DNA from: Bolinopsis microptera
Lineage: Eukaryota; Ctenophora; Tentaculata; Lobata; Bolinopsidae
DNA length: 60,000 nucleotides
Direction of reading: 5' to 3'
NCBI RefSeq assembly: GCF_026151205.1
Contig: NC_087080.1
Coordinates: 2,957,096-3,017,095, forward strand
In this document: one piece after another, positions 51,161-60,000 of the stretch
How positions within the stretch are numbered: the stretch's first letter is position 1
Layout: each line of letters starts with the position of its first letter
Program-made: the position numbers and the translations under genes
The notes under the pieces: generated by a model
What the model was told of the DNA's origin: nothing
Database searches by the model: none
Seen by the model: the letters and a program-made list of their open reading frames with translations, nothing else

Positions 51161-52626
51161 CAGGGTGGCCCATAAGTGACTACCCACACGCAACCTCTTA
51201 ATAACTCACGTAATTCGTCTCCAAATTGCACCAAAATTTCAGAGATTATAGATATGGGTCAAACTTAGATTTCCTGAAAGTTTCGTAAGCCACGCCCAAT
51301 TACAGTGGGCGTGGCGTGACACTCCCTCTTTTTCACTATTGTCTTCATAAAATGAGAACGCTTTAAGCTAAGAACTCCAAATTTTTTGCACACATTTGGC
51401 TTGATAATTGAAAACCTTTCCCAAAGTTTCAAGTTCATTGGTTAAAATATGGCTAAGTTATGACCATTTCAAAACTCATAGGATACGTGATCCGAGCACT
51501 CAGTCAGTGATCTCGTCACTTGGTTAATGGCCTGTTTGGCTCACATGCACCGCTTGATTGGTTGCAGCCTGCTTATGGGCCGGCCTATACAGCTGACAGC
51601 ACCTAAAACGCTATCACACGAATTTATGGTGGTGTCACCATTTCAGTTTTCAATGGTTTACTGCAGAACAACGATTGTTCGTCTACCTGAAGAAAGAAAA
51701 TGGGGAGTTCTACCCTCAGATTAAACGACAATTTCAGATGAAATTCAACCGACCACCCCCTTGCCGGAAAAGCTGCTTTGACATTCATCACAAGATCAAG
51801 TTTACGTTTTCTGCACACGATCGGCGAAGAGTCGGCAGAAGACGAACTGCGAGGACTGTAGAAAACATCACGATGGTTGTTGGTGACGTGATGGACACAC
51901 CTAAGATTGGCACCCGGAAACGAGCTCCTGCCTTAGACCTCAGCAGAACAACCCTTCAGCGAATCCTAAAGCAAGACCTTTCTAACCGGGCCTACCGAAT
52001 CACAAAGAAACACAAACTTTTGGACCGTGATTTCCAATCGAGGATAGATTTCGCCAACACATTCCTTGAACATCTTAATTGAAATTATTGAATTGTTTTT
52101 GTGTGGGAATTTTTATTAGTTGATTTCATTTATTGATTTATCCTAAAAATTTGTGTTTTCCTTTCTAGAAAAGACATCATCGGTATCCAATCAAAGCCTA
52201 ATGAACCTCATTAATACACGCTAACGCCTTACTCTTGATCAGATTGGGTGACGAGATCACTAATTGAGTGCAAATATCACTGACTGAGTGCTCGGATCAC
52301 ATATCCGATGGATTTTAAAATGGTCATAACTCAGCCATATTTTAATCAATGAACTTGAAACTTTTGGAAAAGTTTTCAATTATCAAGCCAAATGTGTGCA
52401 AAAAATTTTGAGTTCTTAGCTTAAAGCGTTCTCATTTTATGAAGACAATAGTGAAAAAGAGGGAGTGTCACGCCACGCCCACTGTAATTGGGCGTGGCTT
52501 ACGAAACTTTCAGGAAATCTAAGTTTGACCCATATCTATAATCTCTGAAATTTTGGTGCAATTTGGAGACGAATTACGTGAGTTATTAAGAGGTTGCGTG
52601 TGGGTAGTCACTTATGGGCCACCCTG
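51161..52626 (+). mobile_element. mariner/Tc1-type transposon, internally deleted
   Basis: The ends CAGGGTGGCCCATAAGTGAC and GTCACTTATGGGCCACCCTG are exact inverted repeats and are flanked by TA on both sides (51159-51160 and 52627-52628), the target preferred by the mariner/Tc1/IS630 superfamily. The inverted repeats are long, about 360 bases (51161-51522 and 52245-52626). The interior encodes only the DNA-binding half of a transposase, so the copy cannot move by itself. It lies between two Ly6 genes. Confidence 0.85.
51675..52082 (+). pseudogene. mariner-like transposase, N-terminal DNA-binding part only
   Basis: The frame (open further upstream in the same phase, reading WFTAEQRLFVYLKKENGEF) has the helix-turn-helix arrangement of mariner-like transposases: an AEQR start, a GRRRT linker and LSRTTLQRILKQDLSNRAYR, which fits the second helix-turn-helix. 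It stops at 52082 soon after RDFQSRIDFANTFLEHLN, before the DDE/D catalytic domain. No catalytic part follows in any frame before the right inverted repeat. No ATG precedes the conserved start, so translation is doubtful. Confidence 0.75.
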
Positions 52627-53027
52627 TATATATACCATGTTCATGCCCATTATATATATTGGTTTATATATGACTCACTAATAATGAAAATACTTATTAC
52701 AATAGTACAAGTTAAAAACTCACACCTCGAGGATCGAGCTCAACAATAACTGTCCAACAAAACTTCAGCCACCACAAAATTTAGTCATTAGCCCTAATCT
52801 GATCAAAACAACAGAATATGAAATAAAATAGCGGCATTGCTATAGAGACCTACCGGGCTGTTTGCCACCTGTTTTCGATCTAATAGCTATCATATTTCTC
52901 TACCGGTACGTTCCCTCACTGAATTAGACACACAACTCTCTTCTCAACAGTGTGCTATAAGGTTCTCCATTTCTTTGTGGGTTGTTTCAAATCACGTGGT
53001 TTAGACCGTTATTTAAAGTTGTGAAGT

Positions 53028-56000
53028 ATGGCAGCGGCAGATAGAGTGATTTTGCTTCTTCTACTGCTTTCATCATTAAGCCTTTTCTATTTGGGTAAGT
53101 AAAAAGTTCTAGGAATGCTACACCTAGAGGCAGGCAAAGCATCTTCATGTTATCCTTAAGTAGGCTACCAGGTCCAGCCTCTTTCAAAAAAATTAAAAAA
53201 AAACCTTATCAATTTTAACATTCCCTAGATGTAATTAGCATATTATCTCAATTTGAACAATCATATTAAAAAGATATTCTGACAATTATGAAGGAATGCA
53301 TTTGAACCATAATATTTAAATTTAACTTTTTAACTAAAATATAGAGCTGAGTGATCCATGTTTATGATTTGTCATTTCAGGAAAGACTGAAGAAAAAATA
53401 ACTTCAGACAAATTTACATGTTATGATTGTATCAAACAAAAGATCAAGGGCCATGGAACTATCAATATTTTGTCTAGTGACGATGGTAAACTGATCAAAG
53501 AGTGTGGAAAGATTGAGTGCAATACCACAAAGGTAAACCTTCTGTTTTTAAGATTAATAGGAAGTTTGGAAGAGTCTGGTTGGTTTAGAATGACAAATAA
53601 TTAGGATTTCTTTACTATATTTTAAACTTGAAATCCCCCCCCCCCCCCCCCCGGCAATGGGGACATGAGCTAGCACTCTAGCAAATGGAGTTGAAACATC
53701 GTGATTTTTAGCAGGGTTGTAGAAAAAGGACAGGAATAAGATATAGCATTGTTAGAATTTTGATTTAGGCTTTAGATTTTTTATAATTGATGTCGGAAGT
53801 GAGGTAAAATAAACATTAGAATAATGGCGTAATTTTAGCAAAGTTTTACCGTGTCTTTACTAAGCAAAAATTGCATGTGCGCGAGCAACCACAGCTACAG
53901 ATTAGCAATGCGTGTTGCCATGCTTTATGATACGTCATGACTAGCTCACATTTAAGCTCAAGATTATTACTATTCATAACTTTGGTTGTGACTGATATTT
54001 TTTGATGCAGTATTAAAAAGTATTGTTTAGGAAATCTGAATACTTAAAGTAAAAAGTATTGTTTATGAAATCTGAATACTTAAAATAAAAAGTATTGTTT
54101 AGGAAATTTGAATACGGGTATCGGCCTTACAAAATGACACGAAAAAGGAGATGGCTCTGAAATGCACAAAAATGAGTTTTGTTCATGTTTTATTATCCAG
54201 ATAGGTAGTTCAACAGGTATATTTTTCTTCCCGGAGGTTGATTTGATTGAAAAACCGTAAATTTTGCGATAAAAATTGTCATCTTTGAAATCTTCCAAAA
54301 AAACATGCCTTACAAAATGACAATTTCGTCACGGCTGTCATTTTTTAACAGCAGCCTATAGAAATTTGATTTCACCTAGGACAGTTAGATAAATATAATA
54401 GATTGAAGATTAGAATAGCTTTTACAGGAAAAAAGATGATTAAAAAAAGTTGGGCAATTTCGCGTGAGATAGTGCCTTACAAAATGACAACCCAAAACGG
54501 CATCACTTCAAATCCGATTTGGGAAAAAGTTTCATTATTCTTTCACGTGTCTTACTGTTAGATATATATGTTGTTTATATTATACCAGTTCTGTTTTTAC
54601 TAGAATATATTAAAAAAGGAACATTTTTTATACTTTGAAAAAATTATAAAAATGTCATTTTGTGAGGCGTAAAAATCATTTTTTGTTTTCATACTTGAAC
54701 ACAGTATTTGGTTATATTTGATATTTTCTATGACTGGATAGATCACTTTTCAGTGTTTAGTTAACGTTTGACATGTTTTAGGAGTTGTTATTACTCTCTG
54801 CTTTCACAAAATAGAAGCTTTATTTCGTTGAGTTTTGAAATCAGAGTTTGAAATCAAAGAGTTTGAAATCAAAGTTTTGATATCAGAACTGCACTCTTTT
54901 AAGGGGGCAGGGGGGGGTCTTTATGAAATTTCTCTCGAAATTGATTTTATAGTTGTTTCTGATAGAGGGGAGTGATATTTACCAGATGTTTTTGGTCCCA
55001 TGGAAAAAATTTGTTCCTAGCCGAAATTATTGCCGGTCAAAGGTCAGCGCTCATGTGTAATTGTATTGCGCAAGCGATTTTCAATCGCGCGCCCTGAAAA
55101 TCGAGTCTAAAAATCTATCTTCTCCTACATTTTTTGAGCAATCATCTTGAAACTTTCAGGATATGTTCTAAGGACCATTTAGAAACTTCTGGTCTCTCAG
55201 AATTTTAAAATAGGCCTTAGAAAAGTTTTTATTCGATTTTGAAAATCTTGGACCTCGTTTTTTGACGATTTTTTCAGGTCCAAGATTTTCAAAATCGAAT
55301 AAAAACTTTTCTCAGGCCTATTTTAAAATTCTGAGAGACCAGAAGTTTCTAAATGGTCCTTAGAACATATCTTGAAAGTTTCAAGGTGATTGCTCAAAAA
55401 ATGTAGGAGAAGATAGATTTTTAGACTCGATTTTCAGGGCGCGCGATTGAAAATTGCTCGCGCAATACAATTACACATGAGCGCTGACCTTTGACCGGAA
55501 ATAGTTTCGGCTAGGAACAAAATTTTTTCATGGGACCAAAAACATCTGGTAGATATCACTCCCCTCTATCAGAAACAACTATAAAATCAATTTCGAGAGA
55601 AATTTCGTAAAGACCCCCCCCCCTGCCCCCTTAATGCTACTTGATTGTTAACTGTCAGATTATGATTATTTTTAACTCCTTCTTGTATTGACTGTTTCTG
55701 ATCCATTTTAGATGATGAAAGTAATTCAATCTGAAACATTGTCATTTTGTAAGGCTTTTCAGTGTCATTTTGTGAGGCATTTTGATCAAAATTGATGATC
55801 AAACAAACACATTTAGGCTCATCATAAGCTTACTGGGTTTAAGAATACCAATAATTAGGCAAGGGGCATCCAATATAAATATGCCATCTTTGTATCATAA
55901 AATAAAACTGTCATTTTGTGAGGCATAACACTGTCATTTTGTGAGGCTAGGTCATTTTTTTGTCATTTCTTCTACCAAAGTCACTAAATCAGTTTTTTTA

Positions 56001-57118
56001 TTTGACCAGAGTAGTCTTTGATTGACATAAGTCATGGTAGTAACTGGTTTTCTGGGGTTAAATTCTAAACTTTGGTCTCCATTCTGGGTAACAGTTAGGC
56101 GGGGCAATGACTGAACAGCAAAAACGTCCATATTTATGTAAGAAATATAGATTCTATGTCATTATCATTCCTTGGGAAGTGTTAATTAATGCTTTTTCTT
56201 TCATACAGTAAAAGGAATAGGGTTCAATGTATAGGGAACCTAAGCTACAGCATGGTCTATGTGGCCTGTCATTTTGTAAGGCCGATACCCGTACTTACAA
56301 CGTTGTATTCAGATTTCCTAAATAATACTTTTTACAACATTGTCAAGTAAAATCCATACTTTCTACAGTACAAAGCTTAGAGCTAAACATAAATGATTTT
56401 TTAAAGATTTCGAATATTGGGTTTCTAGTAAATTATAAATACAAGATGGAGAATTGAGCTAAATCTGCTAATGGGTTGAGATGATGAATGTCTGATTATG
56501 ACATGACTTAATTATATTATACGTGCATGATCTGCATAATGTTACTGGAGGGACCTAAACTACTATATAATGAACATTTTGATTTATCTTAACTGTTTTG
56601 ATAGGGTGTTTACTCTAACCTGTTTGTTGCATGGAATTAAGGACAAAACTTCTCCCATTACTGTGTAATATAATACATTATACAAGTACAGAAGTTGTAA
56701 TGGAAAAATGCACAGGGCCAGAAACAGGAATGCTATGAATTAACTGGCACACCAAAAAGTCAAGAGGAAACAGTTACAAATGTATATGTGGGATGTGGAT
56801 CTGGCAAAAGTGAGTAGTGTTAATAACTCTGGGTTTACCTTTGAAAAACACACAACTACATATCTCCATTATGCTCTTTAAAGAAATATAAATAAAAATA
56901 TCTCCATTATAAATCCATCAAATATGCTTAATCTATATTATTTTCCTCCAGCCGAAGTGTGCACAGAAACTTTTTACTTCGAATCGGATGTAAAAGAATG
57001 CAAATCTTGGGGATGGGATACATGTGATAAAGATTTATGCAACAAGGGAAGTGTTATGAAACCTATAGTGCTGACAACAGTATTCATGGTTACAATGGTC
57101 CTGCTTTTACACCAATGA
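53028..57118 (+). CDS. Ly6/uPAR-type three-finger protein 2, probably GPI-anchored (4 exons)
   Basis: Exons 53028-53094, 53381-53532, 56716-56809 and 56952-57118 join in phase to 159 residues. Exon 1 encodes a signal peptide (Leu-rich core, ending LSLFYLG). The mature part has FTCYDC at the first finger and CDKDLCN near the end, followed by a hydrophobic tail (PIVLTTVFMVTMVLLLHQ) typical of GPI signals. The last exon keeps the W-x-x-CxKDLCN pattern of the neighbouring gene. The second intron is 3.2 kb because it carries a 2.3-kb palindromic element. AATAAA at 57194-57199 is a probable polyadenylation signal. Confidence 0.82.
54015..56333. mobile_element. 2.3-kb non-autonomous element with nested palindromes, in a Ly6 intron
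   Basis: The left end AAAAAGTATTGTTTAGGAAA (54015, tandemly repeated in part at 54051 and 54087) pairs with the right end TTTCCTAAATAATACTTTTT (56314-56333). A 16-base motif GCCTTACAAAATGACA lies at 54124, 54307 and 54474, and in reverse-complement form (TGTCATTTTGTAAGGC, or with G for A) at 54653, 55740, 55763, 55909, 55932 and 56267. In its centre is a ~360-base-arm inverted repeat. No transposase frame is present, so it must rely on a factor made elsewhere. Confidence 0.75.
54898..55633. repeat. large inverted repeat, ~360-bp arms, 19-bp centre
   Basis: The arm 54898-55255 and its near-exact reverse complement 55275-55633 meet around 55265, with only a few mismatches. The DNA or its RNA could fold into a hairpin of about 360 base pairs. 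It lies inside the larger element in an intron of the second Ly6 gene, so the precursor RNA would carry the hairpin. Confidence 0.9.
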
Positions 57119-57493
57119 TACTGAAACTGTGCTTCCCAGATGGATATTATACAAACTATATTACAATGTCCTGATTGTCAGCTAAACGAATTGAATAAAC
57201 TTATAATTTATCAACTATATTATATCCTGATTTACCACAACTTTTAACTCCGAAAATTGTGATAAATAATTAATATATATGTTTTATTGATTACAATTAT
57301 TAGAATTAGAATTAGAATTGTATTTACACAGCAAATTGATACTTGAACGAGGAGAATAATTGTATACTGCAATAGAGGAACAATCTTTTGTAGTGAAACA
57401 AATTCTAAATTCCATTCCATTTATAATAAAATAAATAATATATTAATGAAATTCACATTGTTTTAAAAAGAAAAATAATTACAATTTTATTTC

Positions 57494-60000
57494 TTGATTC
57501 ACTACACACGCGACAAGCTTATCAGTACAACTAAAAACCTTGAATCACTCTTTGTTACTGTCAATAAAGGGAGTGAAAAAGTTAATGTTGGCGTGGTTTA
57601 TAGATCACCCAATGGGGATTCGAAAGAGTTTCTCAATGAGTTGACACACCTGAAGTCACTCTTCCCCAAAGACATAAAATCTATAATTTTGGGAGACTAC
57701 AACTTTGACCTTCTAAAGAGAACAAATCCCACAACTCAAAAATTTGAAAATTTGTTTCTTTCATTGGGATTCTTTCCGCTCATCTCATTACCAACTCATT
57801 CCACAAACATTCAACAATGTTCCTGTATAGACAACATACTCACCGATGACATTGAACACGTCACGATGTCTGGGGTAATTGATGACATGAATTCCCACCA
57901 CAAACCAATCATAGCCATGTTCAACTTTTGCATGCCTATGAACGAAAATTCTTCCGATCAAAAGCTACTCCAGCACTACAGTTTCTCCAAGAAAAATGTT
58001 GATACTTTAATTACAGACCTTGAATCCAAAGAAGATATCCTGGCAAACAGTACCAACTTTGAAAGCTTCTTTGACATCTTCACACATACAATTGACTCTA
58101 ACTGCAAATTAGAAAAACCCAAAGTCTCCAAAAGAAATCCAATTAACAATCCTTGGATGACAGATGGAATTTCAGAAGCTATTTCAACTAAAGAGGAGCT
58201 GTATGATGACTGGATAGCCTCGAAAAAGTCAAAAGAATTTAGTCCAGGTGGAAATATTGATCTTCACACAAAATTTTCAAACTATCGTCGCTGTCTTAAA
58301 GGTGTAATAAAAAGGCAAAAAAAGAAATATTACTGTACTAAGATTATGGGTCATCAAGGAGACAGTAAAAAGACTTGGGAAGTTATCAATGAGTTAAGAG
58401 GAAAATGCAAAAAAACCATAAAGCCTCAATTCTGTGTTGACGGAGTACGTATCACAGAACGGAGACTCATAGCTAACAAATTTAATGAGTACTTTGCCTC
58501 AATAGCGTCGAAATTGAATGAACAAGTTGATGGGGAAATGAAAATTGAGCCACTGCCTTCATTTGTTGAATTTTTACCAAAAACTAACCCAAATTCGATG
58601 TACTTAACAGACTGCACTGAGGGTGAAATATCTCATATCATTTCCGAGCTACAAAATGGCAAAGCTAGTGATTTCCCCATCAGTGTTATTAAAAAGGCCT
58701 CACACATCCTTAAGATAGGTAAAATTAGCCCCATCTACAAAAAAGATAACGAAGAACACTTACAAAATTATCGTCCAATTTCTACTCTCCCAATTTTTGG
58801 TAAAATTTTTGAAAAGGTTATCTACTCACGGCTTTATGGTTTTCTCTCAAGTCAGGGAATACTGCACGATAGCCAGTTTGGGTTCCGAAAAGGTCATTCA
58901 ACATCACATGCACTCAACTACTCAATTCACCACATTCAGCAATCACTCAAAGCCGGTAATCATGTTTTAGGAATCTTTATCGACCTAAGTAAAGCATTTG
59001 ATACAATGGATCACTCAATACTTCTCAAAAAATTAAACACATACGGGATCAGAGGACGGGCACACAAACTCCTGGAAAGTTATCTTTCCGACCGTAAACA
59101 ATATGTTGGTGTGCTCAATGAAATATCTGATACTCTACCTGTGCTTTTTGGAGTGCCACAAGGGAGCTGCTTAGGGCCCCTTCTGTTCTTAATTTACATT
59201 AACGATCTTACAAACTCTAGTTGTGGACACAACAAGAAAATTGAGAATAATCTTGTGCGAGGGTAGGGACCCAGATGTCGTTTCTAACCCAAATAAACTT
59301 TAAGGAGGCTTCTCATCAGTAGCCGCACCTCCTTACTCGGTTTCTGAACTGGAATTCTATGGGCTTCCAGACGGCCAGACCGAGTATTTATATTACCATC
59401 CCATCCTTCTAGAAAAGAACTCTAAATTTGTTCTATTTGCTGATGACACAAATATCTTCGTCGCTGCAAAAAGTAAAAACCTAGCATACAAAAAAGCCAA
59501 TGAAGTCCTAAGTTCCGTACACCGCTACATGCTTGCCAATAAACTTCACATAAACACTGGCAAGAGCTGTTACCTTGAATTCTCAAACTCTCGATCCAAC
59601 AAAGATGAAGATACACCCTCTGATCAAGAAATCAATATCAATGGCATACCTTTGGAGAGAGTACATGAAACTAAATTCTTAGGTGTAACAATCGATGAAG
59701 ACCTAAACTGGAACGCACATAGAAGGAAATTAGCAAAAAAACTAGCCAGCTGCTGTGGCATGCTAAATAGAATTAAAGATAACATTCCCACATCACTCCA
59801 TAAAGATCTGTATCACACTCTGTTTGAAAGCTATCTTGCATATGGTATAACTGTCTGGGGAGGGGCATCTAACAAAAAACTTGAACCTCTGTTCAAAGCA
59901 CAGAAAATGTGTGCCCGCATAATGTTTGGAGATAAAGAAGCATACTTGGATAAATTTAAAACTAGTGCACGATGCAGACCCTACGGGGAGCAAATCCTGG
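57494..60000 (+). pseudogene. LINE-F endonuclease and reverse transcriptase, 5'-truncated and broken, runs off window
   Basis: The first part (57494-59266) starts inside the endonuclease (VGVVYRSPNGD, LGDYNFDL, SHHKPI); the first ~80 residues are missing. The reverse transcriptase follows with NYRPISTLP, QFGFRKGHS, IDLSKAFD and GVPQGSCLGP. A TAG at 59264 and a frameshift lie between this and the catalytic box FADD at 59436, after which the frame is open to the window edge (FLGVTIDED, YGITVWGG). Between GVPQGS...INDL and FADD lie ~75 codons instead of the usual ~15. A segment before NYRPIS is also shorter than in related enzymes (SHILKIGKISPIYKK), which suggests an internal deletion. The element is inactive. 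Confidence 0.85.

Overview
This is nuclear DNA from an animal, most likely an invertebrate. The host genes are split by GT-AG introns, the intergenic DNA is AT-rich, and several non-LTR retrotransposon (LINE) lineages plus many short inverted-repeat elements fill the space between genes. The phylum cannot be fixed from sequence alone. No rRNA, tRNA, CRISPR array or prokaryotic operon was seen.

Layout: 1-4.4 kb, minus strand, 5' part of LINE-A: ORF1 (an AlkB-type 2OG-Fe(II) dioxygenase fused to an SGNH hydrolase-like domain) followed by ORF2 (endonuclease-reverse transcriptase, running off the window). 4.4-7.6 kb, plus strand, LINE-B with a nearly intact ORF2. 7.6-14.9 kb is gene-poor: two copies of a ~580-bp dispersed repeat, a relic transposon end, a broken reverse-transcriptase fragment and a ~345-bp tandem array. 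14.9-19.6 kb, minus strand, an eight-exon gene for a secreted protein with Ig-like, CCP/sushi and SRCR domains and long acidic repeats; its exon phases close into 966 codons. 19.6-26.7 kb is a cluster of inverted-repeat (MITE-like) elements. 26.7-33.2 kb, plus strand, LINE-D: a second, diverged AlkB+SGNH ORF1 (with lesions near its N-terminus) and an intact 1160-residue ORF2 that starts with a PHD-like zinc finger. 33.2-35.4 kb holds an ORF1 of another type (coiled coil plus RRM-like region) and two 240-bp direct repeats. 35.6-43.3 kb, plus strand, an MFSD12-like transporter gene with an intact antisense RTE-like LINE-E in one intron. 43.3-48.1 kb is repeat-rich. 48.2-48.5 kb, minus strand, a two-exon gene for a DAPIT-like ATP synthase subunit. 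50.0-57.1 kb, plus strand, two Ly6/uPAR-type three-finger genes (145 and 159 aa) with the same four-exon plan, separated by a deleted mariner-like transposon; a 2.3-kb palindromic element sits in an intron of the second. 57.5-60 kb, plus strand, LINE-F, 5'-truncated and broken.

The host genes do unrelated jobs: surface or secreted recognition-type proteins (CCP/SRCR/Ig, Ly6), lysosomal or pigment-granule transport (MFSD12-like) and mitochondrial ATP synthase (DAPIT-like). The most notable system is the pair of LINE lineages whose ORF1 proteins combine an AlkB dioxygenase with all its signature residues and an SGNH-hydrolase-like domain. The two copies differ greatly in overall sequence but both keep HxD, the distal His and the Arg-x5-Arg motif, which suggests a selected role in the retrotransposon life cycle.
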